64,000 nt of DNA from Aureobasidium sp. EXF-3400 (Eukaryota > Ascomycota > Dothideomycetes > Dothideales > Saccotheciaceae), in contig SWBL01000043.1 in the NCBI GenBank assembly GCA_024195585.1, forward strand, positions 145,998 through 209,997, in the 5' to 3' direction. Numbering within the stretch: position 1 is the first letter of the stretch; the number at the start of each line of letters is the position of its first letter. Of the stretch, positions 21,968-34,304 are shown piece after piece. A model generated the notes under the pieces. It was not told the DNA's origin and did not search any database. It saw only the letters and a list, made by a program, of their open reading frames with translations. The position numbers and the translations under genes were made by a program.

Positions 21968-22750
21968 ATGAAGACTTTTACCCTGGCTGGCCTGTTGGCT
22001 GCTCCTCTTACAGCCGTGGCAGCACCTGCCTGGACCATGTACGCTTACAACGAGAGCGTGCCTGAGATCCATGGCAAGCCCATCAATGCCGACAGTGGCT
22101 TCTTCTGGATCAATAAGGATGCTGCGGCCGTCTGCCCTGACTACGACCCCGATTGCCCTGCCTCGAACACCACAATCGTATCAGGACCAGTCTACGGCAG
22201 TGGGTCAGCTGCCGCGAATTCATACTGGTTCATGGGCATCCTCCAACAAGGTGGTCAACAAGTGTCACCTGCGGGTCTCGACGACACGTTTGGTGGTCTG
22301 TCACTCAAGTACGCTGCTGTAGGTGCTGCAGAGAGAGGCATCGGTGTCTGGGACGTTTCTCGCAACACAGGAACCAGTATGATTCTCGACAACACGACTG
22401 TCGGAACTTTGGGCGCCCCTACCATTCGCACCAAGTACGAGACTCGCAAGTACACATGGATGGCTTGCCCAGACCCTCTTCCTTTCCCAGCTCCCGACTC
22501 TTATGCTCAAGTCAATCTGAGCCAGCCACTCAAGATCTACGACATTACCGTTGGGGATGGAGATAGATATCCCTACTGCGTTCGTCTTGAGATCACGCTC
22601 AAGCCCACCAGTCTGGCTGCACCCCAATACTACTTCTGCAATGGGTGTCAGAACCGATGCGACGCTATTTACGGTGCCAGCCAGTGCGCTGCCGAAGGGG
22701 CCGCTTGTCTCGAGCCCTACTGTGGTCCTTACACCACAGATACCAAGTGA
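21968..22750 (+). CDS. Secreted Cys-rich protein, 260 aa
   Basis: Single exon. The N-terminus MKTFTLAGLLAAPLTAVAAP is a clear signal peptide with probable cleavage after AVA. The mature part has paired N-glycosylation sequons (NES, NTT) and aromatic, glycine-rich beta-like segments. The C-terminal module holds eight Cys in about 33 residues (CNGC, NRC, SQC, AAC, PYC pattern). No membrane helix or GPI-like hydrophobic tail is present, so release outside the cell is expected. No catalytic motif was recognised. A cell-wall or effector-type role is possible but is inference. The TATA box suggests regulated expression. Confidence 0.8.
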   Translation: MKTFTLAGLLAAPLTAVAAPAWTMYAYNESVPEIHGKPINADSGFFWINKDAAAVCPDYDPDCPASNTTIVSGPVYGSGSAAANSYWFMGILQQGGQQVSPAGLDDTFGGLSLKYAAVGAAERGIGVWDVSRNTGTSMILDNTTVGTLGAPTIRTKYETRKYTWMACPDPLPFPAPDSYAQVNLSQPLKIYDITVGDGDRYPYCVRLEITLKPTSLAAPQYYFCNGCQNRCDAIYGASQCAAEGAACLEPYCGPYTTDTK

Positions 22751-22874
22751 GACAATATCACTACATAATTTACGTGTCAAAGAGGGCAATCATTGGAATC
22801 GTACTCACATTCAATCATACTCAATCCGTGACTAAATAAGAGACTCTTCGGGCTCCTCAATGCGATGTATCTAA

Positions 22875-24004
22875 TCAACCAGTCTTCTCATGCTCTATGA
22901 GATAATCTCCAACCTCCTTCAGACTATCCTTCATTCTCGTCCACTCCTTCCCAGCGAGCCATCGCAGCAATTCTTCCGCTCTATCTTTCTCCTCAACCAC
23001 GTCAAGATCTTCTTCTTCTTCCGGATCGTCGTCTGCAAACTCTCTGCTCGGGTACAACTCCTTGTACAATCTCAAGATGGCATTCGCATTCTTGGGCTCT
23101 GCAAACCCAAAGATTCGCTCGTTTTTCGCATCGGGGTGTAGCAAAGCAGCAATATGCAACAATGCCGTGTCCTGCACGGCAATATAATATTGCGGAGGAA
23201 GCATTCTTCCATATTGCACATCACCATTGAAGAGTGCAACTGCAAAGCTTACACTACTGGGCCAACCCTGGTGTTCTGGCGAGACAGGTAGACCAAGGTT
23301 GAAATCAGGGAGCACGGTATTGACGACCAGACCTCTGGATGCATTTTCCTTGGCCCAGTTCCAGACGGCTTGTTCGGCTAGAGCTTTAGAGGCGCCGTAC
23401 GTAGAAAGACCTCTGTCTGGAGTGTAAGGGCCTGGTTGTTTGGCTTGCTCGATGTAGCCGTCAGCCCAGGAAGAAGCAGTTATGGTGCGAGGGTTCTTAG
23501 GTTCGAAGACAGATGCCGCAGTTGAGGAAGATGTGAGGACAAATCTCTGCACGGAAGAAGTTTTGGCTGCTGCTTTGAGAGCAGTGGTTGCGAGATTGAC
23601 GGCAACGGGGATGACAACATTTGGGTCGGGAGAGAAGCTGACATCGCTGGCTACGTGGGCGACACCGCTTACACCTGGAAATGCCCATTAGTATTGGTCA
23701 CTCTGACTATATCCGTTGAGATGAATTTTGGTTGTAAGAGAACCGTACCTTGCATAGCTTTCGACAGTGCCTCCTCGTCGGTCAAATCAGCCACGAACCA
23801 TGTTTCAAAGTTGCCTTTTCCGTATTTTGAATCAAAGATTTGGAGCAACCATTCAGCTGGTTTCCTGACCACACCGCGAACCTTGTATCCTCGGAGTAGC
23901 AACTGATCTGCCAAGTGGGCGCCTATGTAGCCAGTCACACCAGTGATGAGAATAAGAGAGCCCGGCTTAAGGACTGCCGAGGCAGGAACACTTGTGGGAG
24001 ACAT
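22875..24004 (-). CDS. NAD(P)-dependent epimerase/ketoreductase (extended SDR)
   Basis: Two exons, 24004-23749 and 23674-22875, give 351 residues; the phase-1 intron has a GTACGG donor. The N-terminus carries the nucleotide-binding motif TGVTGYIG (residues 21-28). The catalytic pair YGASK (Tyr about 178, Lys about 182) and a preceding LTSSS segment are typical of extended SDRs of the dihydroflavonol reductase/Gre2 type. These enzymes reduce carbonyl groups with NADPH in the cytosol; the substrate cannot be deduced. An acidic insert (DDDPEEEEDLDVVEE) lies near the C-terminus. The ATG at 24004 is chosen because the frame further upstream has only TTG. Confidence 0.88.
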
Positions 24005-24560
24005 ATGTCGTGCTTGAGGTCGTATTGGTAATGGGTTACAAGAGTTCAAGAGCGGTTGTGCCAAAGACAAAGAGAAACCCCACAGAGACTCGACCTACTT
24101 CGCACTGTTTATACTTGCAGTAGCCTTGTCAGCAATTATTAATCCCACTACGGAGCTCCCGGGTCGATCCTCCCAGAACAGGATCGATGGTTGCTCCGGC
24201 TCCGGTAGTCCCAGCCTCGCTGAGCTCATCATGTAGAACGCTCTTGAGTGGTTATTCAGCTTGCACATACGAACTGTGTCTGCAAGCACAGCATCTTATT
24301 GAGCGATGATATGCTCTCATAGCCTCGCTCAGAGCATGACATGAATTCGAACTGGTGAGTGGTGAAGTCCGAACCTGTCGTGAGTTGAGTTTCGGAGAAT
24401 TGTGGAGATCTGCATACAGGCAATCACATCAACAAAGCACGAATGAGTAAACACCAGGATGAAGTACGAAGCACTTTTGATATTTTATCTAGCTTAACTT
24501 ACCCTCTTCATGAGACATACATGTACACATAAATTCTAGGATACATAGAACAGTATTGCT
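24005..24560. other. Intergenic: SDR promoter and TPA1 3' end
   Basis: No gene is seen. It should hold the promoter of the minus-strand SDR gene on the left and the 3' untranslated end of TPA1 on the right. Confidence 0.5.
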
Positions 24561-26559
24561 CTACTCCTCAGCACCATCCTCATCCTCGTCATCATCGTCA
24601 TCAATTACCTCGACAGCGCCAACGACATCCCATCTATCACCTTTGGCGCTCTCGCTGACATACTTGACAAATCTCAGCACGCCACGATCTCTGAGAACAA
24701 CAGACAGTGTGTTCCAGTTTGCTGGATTCGAGAAAAGGATGCCATCGTCTTCTTCATTGCCAGCTTGATAAATTGCAGGGTCGGCTGCCTTCTTCTTATG
24801 CTTGGCGATGCGACGGTTGCCAGCGCCTGTTGCTGAAGCAGCGTTGGGAGGGATATTAACGCCGTGGTCGGAGTGGGCATCGTCGTCGTCTTCATCTTCA
24901 TCGTCATCATCGTCGCCAGCCATGTAGAGTTCGTAACCGCCTACATTGTCATCTTCCTCTTCTTTCGTTGTAGCGACCTTGGCTTTGCCCTTTTCTTTCG
25001 AGCCATTCTTCTCGGCTCCGTTGGCGGTCTCCTCTTCCTCTTCTTCCTCGTCGGCGCCCCATCCTTTTGAGGGTGTGACGTTGAGGCAGTATTCGAGTTG
25101 TGCTTCTGACTTGTTGTAGCCAGTTGCCAATGTATAGTCCAAGCTCTTACGGAAGCGACGTGCCAGGATGCTGCTCTTTGCTAGGGTGAGACCGGTGGCC
25201 AGACTCAGCCATTTGCGGAAGGCAAGAGAAGGCAGGAATTTGTTGAGAAGCTCGTCGTAAGCGGAGTTATTGGTAGCAGAAGGGTCGGCGTGCTTGAAAC
25301 GGTAGCGGTGCTTGTGGGGAGGAGTTGCTGTGGCCCAGCCATCGGTTGCGGGCTCGTTCTTGCCGTCGTGAGCTTCGATGTCTGCGCGCAGACGGGCACT
25401 GAACTTCTTGGACAGGAAGTTGGCGAGCTGCAGACTTGACTCCTCGGCAAAGAGTTCAGATAGCTCCTCGACTGTGTCGGGTGTGAGATACTGCGGCGTC
25501 ATGTACTGGATCAGGAAATCCATGTCCTTCTCGTCGAACTCGACCTCTTCTTCCTCTGCGCCCTCGGCCTTGTCCGCCGTCTCGTCGCAATTGATCCACT
25601 GTTCTTGAGGCAAGTCGAACTCGTCGTTCTTGCTCTGCAGCTGTTGCAGAGAACTGCGCTCAGCCAATTTCTCTTCAAGTCCTGGCTCGAAGCCATCTTC
25701 TCCCTCTTGCGGAATGTGGAACCAGCCAGAGATAGCCATGCGAATTCGACCACCATCATCCTCGCTTTCGCCCTCCTTGCGCTTGAAGACCTCTTCAACA
25801 TCGTGGAAACTCTGACCAGGCTGGACAGTGAAGAAGGACAATTGGTTCCAGGCTGGCGGGATGACCTTTGTGAAATCGTAGTGTGGCACTCTGACCTTCT
25901 TGCCATCACTGTCTGTCTTTTCCTCAGTAGGGTACAGACGCAATGCGCCACCCCAGTTGGCCTGCCATGGTGTATCCGGGTCGGTCAAGTAGAGGATGTA
26001 GCTAACACGTCTAGTACCAATGACATCGTCATGGCACAGCAAGTGGCAACCAGGAGCGTATACATTGACAGCCATGTCTGTCTTCTTTCCTGACAAGGGG
26101 CCAGCGCCAGAGACTTCCGAAACCCATGCGCGGAATTCAGAAGAGTAAAGCGAGTCGCGCAGAGTAAGCAGCGAGGGCAACAGTTTGAGCGCAGAAGGAT
26201 CGAGGCCGGAGAGGTTCGCAAGGTCGCCGGACTGGTGAATCTTGTAGATGTCGGTTTCTTTTGGTGTAAAGTGGACATTGTCAATGATCTCGCGGCGGAC
26301 AGAACGAAGGAGGGAGTCGTTGATCAAGCCAGAGACAACGGTATGCAAGTAGCTATATAATGTCAGAGCCAGGATGTACACAAGCAGTGAATGCTACATA
26401 CGGTCCGCTCTTCGCGTAGTCGTCGCGGTAGTTTGTGACGACCTGACGGTCAAACAGCTTGTCGCCAAAGTTTGCGTGGACGTCGCTCTGCGACTTTGCC
26501 GTCTTCCTGGCCGACCCGTTCGAGTCGGCCTCGGTAGTTTCGTGCTTTCTCTTGACCAT
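24561..26559 (-). CDS. TPA1: Tpa1/Ofd1-type prolyl 3,4-dihydroxylase
   Basis: Two exons, 26559-26402 and 26352-24561, give 649 residues, near the 644 of yeast Tpa1. The product has the 2-oxoglutarate/Fe(II) dioxygenase fold in the N-terminal half. His about 160 and Asp about 162 (LLCHDDVIG) and a distal His about 236 (QSFHDVEEVF) are the metal ligands. Arg about 257 (RMAISGWFH) is the likely 2-oxoglutarate ligand. The second, degenerate domain follows, with long acidic runs (DDDDDEDEDDDD) that Tpa1/Ofd1 also carry. In the family it hydroxylates a proline of ribosomal protein uS12 and links oxygen to translation termination and, in fission yeast, to sterol-regulator turnover. A basic N-terminus (MVKRKHE) suggests nuclear entry. 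Confidence 0.92.
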
Positions 26560-27119
26560 GGTGACAAGTACGATATAAATTGACGGTGGTAAAAGCAAGT
26601 TCAAAAAAAAAGTTGATTCGAGGGTCCAGCAGCTTGACGGCTGTTCTCCACACGGCGCGACCATCACCTGAGTGGACACGCCATAGCCGTCCTATTTTCC
26701 CGCATCATATCTCTTGGCTACTTTCCTGCATATCACCACCCCTTGTTCGACACATAACGACACACTTGTTGAGAGTTGGAAGCAAAGCAAAACAATCTTG
26801 TATAAACGACGCCTCGACGCGTGAAGCGGTGGCTGCCCAAACCAATTACTGGCGCTCGGCTAGACTAAGAAGCATAAGTTCGTCAAGGACAAAGGAAAAT
26901 GAGGGGACCCTGCGGTAGGTCGCTGACTGTAGACAAAATCGAAAAGGGGAAACACAGAGAACAGCTCAGCCTCTTAGATGACGAGACGTGTGTATGCCGT
27001 GTCTCCTCGGGCTGCTCCATCTCGTGTTATGCACACTGCTCTTTCCTCGTGGTGGACGAGCTTGGGAGTCCAGGTTGTTGATGTCGCCATTTTCCGACGT
27101 GCTCGTTGTTGTTGCGTGT
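26560..27119. other. Intergenic: TPA1 promoter and CYSTM 3' end
   Basis: No gene is seen. It covers the TPA1 promoter and the 3' region of the small CYSTM gene. Confidence 0.5.
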
Positions 27120-27626
27120 TTAACAGCAGTCCTCTGCGCACTCGCCTGTGCCCGTATTGTCAGTTTTTTGTCCTTCGCCTCATTGTCGCTCGATAGAAAC
27201 TCACAGCAGTCGGCGCAGCACTCGCAGCCTTCTTCGCAGACGAAGCAACAGCACAGCACTGCCAAGCTGTAGTATAGCGTTAGTCCGTGTCTTTTCCTCT
27301 TTCTTGTCATCTCGACATTCTTACCAGGAAGACAGGCATCCGCGGTCCTTCTTTGGTGGTGCTTGCTGCATGGGAGGAGGTCCCTGCTGGTAGCCCATCT
27401 GCATGTCGTATTAGTATGCTGTCGATAAATCCGGAGAAGCAGCGCATACTTGTTGTTGAGGAGGGTAGTACTGGCCCTGAGGAGGGCCGTATTGGCCTTG
27501 GGGAGGTCCGTATTGACCCTGAGGAGGACCGTAGTAGCTATGACTCGGTCAGCTGGCGGTCAATCTGAAGTGACGTCTTGGTGCGGCTTACGCCTGCTGG
27601 GGCTGCTGGGGGTAGTAGTTGGACAT
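27120..27626 (-). CDS. CYSTM-type tail-anchored small protein, five exons, 94 aa
   Basis: Exons 27626-27592, 27537-27450, 27398-27325, 27266-27205 and 27145-27120 join in phase. All donors and acceptors are canonical (GTAAGC, GTATGC, GTAAGA, GTGAGT; each AG). The N-terminal half consists of YGPPQGQ repeats. The C-terminal end is GCLSSCLAVLCCCFVCEEGC followed by more Cys pairs and a final CC. This is the layout of CYSTM proteins: a Pro/Gln-rich head and a Cys-rich hydrophobic tail that associates with membranes, often in stress tolerance. The last intron and the 26-nt last exon are the least certain part; the exon ends CAEDCC-stop, which continues the Cys pattern. Confidence 0.75.
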
Positions 27627-28950
27627 TTTGGATGCGACGGGCGTAGGAGTGGTGGTTGTAGTGGGAGATCAGATGAGAATAATTAAGAGCAAGAAGATCT
27701 GTGGCGCAAAGAAGGGTCAGCCTTCGGTCCGCCTGATTTTAGATGGTTTGAGTACGCGTTCGGCCGGCGTATCGTATTGCTGTGCTGGCCAATACGATCT
27801 TGGACGCCGCTACCCGATATCCCCCTTGGCGCCACAATCTCTCGCGACTCACCTCTGGAATGCCTTTCCGAATTGACGGTCAAGGAAGAGGTTGGTAAGA
27901 TAGTCCGATCGGAAGGAAGATGCAATTTCTTGGAAGTGATCGCCGACTTGTCTGCTGACCTGGACCTGTGCGGAGACGCGATTCAACTGTGATAGGCACT
28001 AAGGGTCTAAATATGACGCTTGTTCGCAGTTGTGGCTTTTGATCAAGAAAGCTTGAAACGCTTGTGATCTTTTGCTGTATGCCTTTTTTGAGAGATGTGA
28101 AAGTTGACTGAAGTGATTGTTGGTCGACGTCCAAGGCCTCCTCACGATATATACACAAGACTGTCAAAAATGCCTCGCCCTCATCTGCTCAGCCCGTTCG
28201 TTTCATTGACAAATGACGAATTACTTGTGTACACACTCAGCCACGCAGCTGCGCCCACAAGCCACACCGACCCTCCCAGACCTTTCTACAAACGCCAGAA
28301 AAAACATGTGCTGGAACCTGTCCGTCAGACACGCTCACTCCCTTGAGGATCCACTCGAGTCTGCAGTCGGCTCCCGCGGCTGCCGCAGGTACACACGTTG
28401 TATGTTCACGCTCCGTTTCCCGACCTACTCGTGCCCTGAACAATACGAGAGTCTAGTTACATCAAGGTGGAGGTGTTAAGATAGTTTGCGCGCTTATCGA
28501 GATATTATCATAGTTAGAATGAACAAACCGCTAATCGATTTTTCATCTTGATTCACATGTAAGACTGTCGTGAGACGCCGCCCAAAGTGTTATCCACCAA
28601 AAAACGAAAGAGAGTAAGTGACCGCCGAGAACTCCTGTCAAGTCCGTCAAATGTAGATAGGCGACAAAAACAGTGTGAAGGGGAAAAAAAAAAAGAAAAA
28701 AAGACAGTCCACCTCAGAGGCTTTGTGCGCCGCTGATACCACCCGTATGTTAGATAGGAATACATTCAGTATGCGAAAACTCCGTATGTTGATCCCCGTT
28801 GTCGATACCAGATGCATCCCATCCGAAAAGCATTAGACTCCGTTTTGCGCCCTATTATTGTCGTCGTTCATCGTAGCGTCTCGTCTTGGTTCGGAAATAG
28901 TACGCTGACTTCTCCGACGTTCTAGTCTCAAGGTTGTAGCTGGAATCATC
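27627..28950. other. Intergenic, CYSTM promoter and bHLH 3' region
   Basis: About 1.3 kb without a convincing gene. Short frames on both strands show no family features. It contains an A-rich tract at 28684-28702. Confidence 0.5.
28684..28702 (+). repeat. A-rich tract
   Basis: A nearly pure A run interrupted by one G, in non-coding DNA downstream of the bHLH gene. It is a simple repeat with no known role. Confidence 0.7.
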
Positions 28951-30583
28951 CTAGTGATGTCTGGAAGCATTGCCATACTCTACACCCTGCATTCCTTGGG
29001 AGGCAGCACTAGGTGCGTTGTAGTGCTGCGGAGGTGGAGGGACAGCGTTCATGGCTGGCAGGGAGAACTGACGAGGCTGTCCATTGGCTTGGGCTTGAGC
29101 GTGGGCTTGTGAAACCTTCGACGTGTATGCACCGTAGATGTGTGGATTGCCAGGCTCCAACAATCTAAGACGTTCTTGCATGACGGCGATTTCTGTTTGA
29201 AGATTGTCGATCGTCGATTGCGCCTCCCGAGCATATTCCGAAGCATCACGAAGGCGATGGACCTCATTCACAAGTCCTCTTTCCTGAGTCTGGGTGTTCT
29301 TGATGTACTCAATTGCTACGCTGTATGTTAGTGTTTCTCCTGAAAAAGACCATCCAGCTGAACTCACCCTTTGTCAAGATCTCCCATTTGCTGGCCTTTG
29401 CTCCGCCGTTAGTTGGAACAACTCTGTTGAGCTCTTCGAAGAGATCTTTCATCTCGCTACGGCGCTTGCGCTCTGCAAGCTTGTGGCTGATTCGCAACTC
29501 TGGCGTGCGGCTATAGTTTCCACCGCCCGAAATGTTGACCTCGTTTTGAAGAGCAGACACTCTGTGTTGACTCATGCTGTGGTGGTGGGTTGGTGCGTCC
29601 TCATCAAATCGCCTCTGGCCATAAGGAAGGCCGTCACCCTGAGAGAATATGCTGCTTCTAATCGAGGATGCAGCGTAGCTGTTGGTTCTAGAGATGCTGT
29701 GACGTTGAGAGTCGTCGCTACTTGACTCGCGCCTCGATTCCTCCGCGATAGGGTCATCAGGGAAGGCCCAGGCATGACCAGGTGTTGGCTTGGAAGCCAT
29801 TGGATCAGGAGCACCTGGAACGCGGGAGGCTCCGACGATTGGGGGTGCAACTCTTGGACCTTGACCGCGAATGCTACCACGACCACTCATAGGCGACATA
29901 GGGCCTGAGTTGTTTGGTCGTCGAAGACTGGCGGCTAATGAGACCTGAGAGCCATTCTGGCTTTCGTAAGGAGACGTGGGGTTGTTGAGACCTAGATTAG
30001 AGATACCATTATGGACACGGCTGTCAATGCTACTTCTGCGCGAGTCGAAGGATTGATGGTAGTCCACACTTCCACGGTTGCCTGCATCGAAGGTCTGGTT
30101 GATCGACGGCAAAACTGTACTCGATTGCTGTTGGTGCTGTGAGAGTCTGTTCGATGTTGGTGTATTCGGTATTGAGTTCCTCGGTTGACCATCATCTGGA
30201 TTCAGCAGGGTTGCTACTTGAAGAGACTGGTTGTTCATGTGGGACTCGACAGCTGAGAGGCGTCAGCTTTGCTCGGACAAAAATACCGAAAACTTCGCTA
30301 GAGCTAAAGCTATGACCTTCGCAGGTGCATTTAGACGTAGCAACAGTGATCTACATGAGTGGGATATGGATACAAGGAGGCTGGTAGCTGACTTACGCTT
30401 CATCTGAGGATGTATCGGCGGCCAAGTGCCCGAATCCCTCGAGGGAAGATGAGAAGGCTGCCGGGTAGGAGGAGAGTACTGATTCGAGCTGGGCAGACCG
30501 TTCGTCAGAGCTGCAATGGAAGGTAGCATCTGAGATGGCGAAGGTTGTTGAGGCTGCTGGTTATCCATTTTTTGGTCGGCCAT
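28951..30583 (-). CDS. bHLH transcription factor, 478 aa
   Basis: Three exons, 30583-30397, 30252-29368 and 29315-28951, join in phase. The bHLH domain lies at about residues 315-370. Its basic region RISHKLAERKRRSEMKDLF has the His/Glu/Arg pattern for E-box (CANNTG) contact. Helix 2, ILTKAIEYIKN, is completed across the last intron, which confirms the splice. A leucine-heptad-like helix follows (LQTEIAVMQERLRLLE). The long N-terminus is Gln/Ser/Pro-rich and likely disordered. It resembles the fungal Esc1/GlcD-gamma type of bHLH regulator. The ATG at 30583 (MADQKMDNQ) is preferred; the frame upstream begins only with GTG. A nuclear location is expected. Confidence 0.9.
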
Positions 30584-33500
30584 GTTTATGCCAGGAGCAA
30601 GTCGTATGGCAAGTTCGTGTTCAACGTCGAAGCGTGAGAGAAAGAGGATGGTGTTCACGAGCGACGGTTAAGAAGGATGGAGCTCACGAGCAGCGCGCAA
30701 AAGAAAGAACGACGAAATCAAAATCTGCTTTTGTGCAGTGGAGCCTTGGGTCACCTGCTTGAGGTAGTTTGAGAGTGACTCCAGTAGCGAGGTCACGAAG
30801 CAAAGGCAGATTTTGAAGCTGTCCAGTAGAAATCCTGGAGAACGTAAGTGGTCTGCTCAAATCAACGCTCACGTGCTCCGCCCACAAAACGAAAGAACGA
30901 TTGACTGATCGGGAAGACAGAAAATGCATACCTTTGTGGAAAGTCCAAAGAATAAAAGGTGCGGACAGGAGGATAAGGAAGAGTCGTGGAGGCGCCAACA
31001 ACGTGGAGACGTCGATGAGGATCCTCGAAAGCGGATGTGGCTGCAGAGATGGCGTGTGCTGGCGGAAAGAGAAAATGTATGCGGCGGTTTTTCAACGGTG
31101 CTGCAATAGGCGTTCACGAGAAGAAAGCCAACGCTTGGTTCCAAAACCGATGTGGTGGTGTTCAGCTAGTTGAATCAATGCCTTTTCGAATCCTTCGCTG
31201 TTGCTCGGGCGGATCGTGGAGAGAAAATAGAAGAAAAAAGAAGAAAAATAGGACAGAAACCGCCTCGATGAAAGGTCTCGCTCGAGATTAGAGACAAATG
31301 AGAGGTGCAATTGATCCACACAGAGCGCTGATCCGAGCTTGAAAAGAAGATTGCAGCAGAAGTGGCAGCAAGAGCATCAGACTCCGGTTACCGTCTGACG
31401 AAGAGAGGCGATTGGATACACGGGAGTCCGTCGTGCTGTCAAATGTTTGGCCAGGTGCTGGGATGACTAGAGCGTGGTGTGAGGGGGTGCTGCCTTTGTC
31501 CGTCAGAGCGTGCCTTGCATTCGACGCTGGCCCGACTTGCGCAACGCGCCAAAGAAGAGAGTCGAGTGTTGCGGGAGCTGAAACAATTGAGTCTCGAAAT
31601 GTGCGAGAAGCAAGCGCAACCGTCAGAAGCTGCGGAGTCCGGTTAAATTAGTGGATGGAAGGGGCGACGAGGAGGTCCTGTGGAGGGGAAAGAGGGAGAA
31701 ATGGGTCACAAGAGTTACGCCGGGAGAGGTGAGAGCAAGAGTTGTAACGAGTATCGCGTGAAAAGAGGAAACTATGCAGACCTCGGAATGGTCACTGTCT
31801 GGGATCGGGAACGAAACTCACAGCACGTGGATTTTGCTCTAGCCCTGCGCCCGCGAAAAATAGCGGGAACCAAAAGGGCCAGGTGGGTTTTCTTGGGCTC
31901 CTAAAACCATTCGGCCGTACCCATATCGAGGCTCCGCTTTCCATGTCTCATTGCCGCGACGTGCACGGGATCTACATGACAGGGACAAGGCTGGCGATTT
32001 GGAAGGGGGCGTCTTTTTGTTTCTCCAAACATCAACTCTATAGATACTCGAAAGTACTCGATAGTAGTGCACGACGAATTGTATACGCTCGGGAATTTTG
32101 CTGTGTGTACATGTCCTGTGTACATGTAGATTGGGTGCTGGTTGCAGCCGACACACGATGCAGCATGGCAAGTCCTCGCGGTGTCAGGAAATGAGAGTCT
32201 CGAGTGGTGCAGCGGAGATTTTTTGCTGCTGATGCTGCTTCTACTGCCTGTTGCCGATCAGACGGCTCTACCTATCCGAAGGCCCAAGAGGGAACAGAGC
32301 ATCAGAGTACAGAGACACCATTCGACGTTCACTCGCAGACTGGACGCCTTCCCCAGCGTTGGAAACGGGGAACCAATCGGCAGGGTTGCGCAACCAGATC
32401 TACTTCCGCGTGTGCCGAGCAGATTGAATGATGGAAATCAATTCATCAATCGTCTTTGTTGTCCTTCTGCCCGTTAGCAGCGCCTAAAAGCATGAGAATA
32501 CAGCCCGGTTCTGGCCCAACGCACGCCAGGGGTTGCAGGTTGAGGAGAGGGAGCGCGACGGATCACTCTTGTGCACCTTTGTGGTCACAACAGGACGCAT
32601 TGCAGACTCTCCCTCGTCATCCTGGTAGTCGGAAGAAAAACAGCGTGTCACAGGCAGAGCAAAGAGAGCAGCATCAACCGTGCGCTCTGCTGCTAGGCCA
32701 TTGCAGACTTTCTGGTGAGGCATCCCCACCTTGCCTGTGTTACAGATACATAGAGATGTCTGCGGCGGGCTAATGCACGTCATCTGCAAGACTGCAATCA
32801 GTCTTGTGGTGTTGAGATTCCTCGGCCAGTCACGGCAAACCTTATGATTCAAGAGATCATGGGGTGGTTAAAGTTACCAAAGCAACTCGAGTTTGTGGAC
32901 GTCTGAGCGCTGACTCCTGAGCATTTCTCCGGCCACGTCGCACAACTATCGTGTGGAGCTTGAGCGGCGCGCCTCAACATGATCTCAATGGAGGAATCTG
33001 ATTGACGTGCAAACAGGCCCCTTGTAGTGTCTAGAAAACATGCACGAGAGAAAGTATATGCTTTTTGATCCTTCACCCTTGACGTGATCAAGGCGGCAGA
33101 AACGGCTCGTATATGTCATGATACAAGCAGTCGCGTTTGAGCAAAAGATCAGCAAACACCTCGAAAGTACGATCTAGATGAGGGACAACGTGGGCCGCAC
33201 GCGGCGAGAGGGGAGAAAGCCACATGCCCGAAAACAGGCCCGGCGAAAACTCGAGATCGCCAACTCTTTTTCATCCTCCAGGCTCACACCTCTTTGCTCT
33301 CATCAGCTCGGTCAGACAGAACCCGGATCGTCTTTTGTCCCGCCACTAAGCGTTTTTACCCTCACAAAATGCAGTCTCTTCTTCCCAAATCAGAAGGTGA
33401 TAAATATTTTTTGACTCTTAGAAGACAACAATGAAAGCCACACCCGCAGCACATGGCTCAGGCTGGCCGAAGATTGTCGGTCAAGGCCGGACTCCACATC

Positions 33501-34304
33501 TGAGATCAGCCTAGTCTCTGATAGAATCAAACACATGCTCATGCTTTCACGTACCAATCAGCAGGGTCACAACGGGCAAGGTCGAAAGTATAACGCTATG
33601 GTTATGAATAGACATGACTTGATGACGTTTATGCCGTTTGCACGACCGAGTCACTAGCTCAAGATCTAACTGGTCTAGCTTGCACATATGTATTGCTCGT
33701 TGTGGCCACATGGGCAGGTATAGATAAGTACAAACAGGTAGCTAGACTACCGCTACAGTTGTTTCTGATCACAGATAGTGAACTCAAGCTTAAGCAGCGC
33801 CGTTGAGTCAAGACAACAGTGATTCGGGCATGATCGGGCTGACTCATGATTCATAATACGGACATGGAGCGACAGGGGTCTCATGGTGCCTTCAAACACG
33901 GGGTCGTTGGGTGGAGATTAGGCGACAGCAGGGACAGGCAGCCTTATGGCCAGGCCACCCACACGTTCCTGCTGTCTTGTTGATAGTGATACACTGGTTG
34001 TTACACACGTGGGTTCGTGACATGATCTGACGTGTAGAAGAAGCATCATCCAGAGCGGAACGGACCGCGACATGGAGGTTGTTAATCTCGCATCTGTTTG
34101 AGCGAGCTGATGGCGGCAGTGGGTGAGGGTCCGTGTAGCTGGCAGGCAGAGGACCGTACTCTCGAGATTGTGGGTATGTTAACAGGCGACGTGCAGCCAT
34201 GGCAGAGGTGGTGGGCGAAGTGTAAACGTCGACGAGAGACAAGGAATTGGTGCGCAGGTCGAGGATCAGGCGGTCAGGGGGGTCGAATGGCTCGTGACAG
34301 GTGG
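30584..34304. other. Long gene-poor interval upstream of the bHLH gene
   Basis: About 3.7 kb with only short, unrelated open frames on both strands and no recognised gene, tRNA or repeat array. The left part (30.6-31.9 kb) is the promoter and leader of the bHLH gene and is AG-rich on the plus strand. The right part includes the 3' region of TRS23. A non-coding RNA or a long leader cannot be excluded. Confidence 0.5.
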
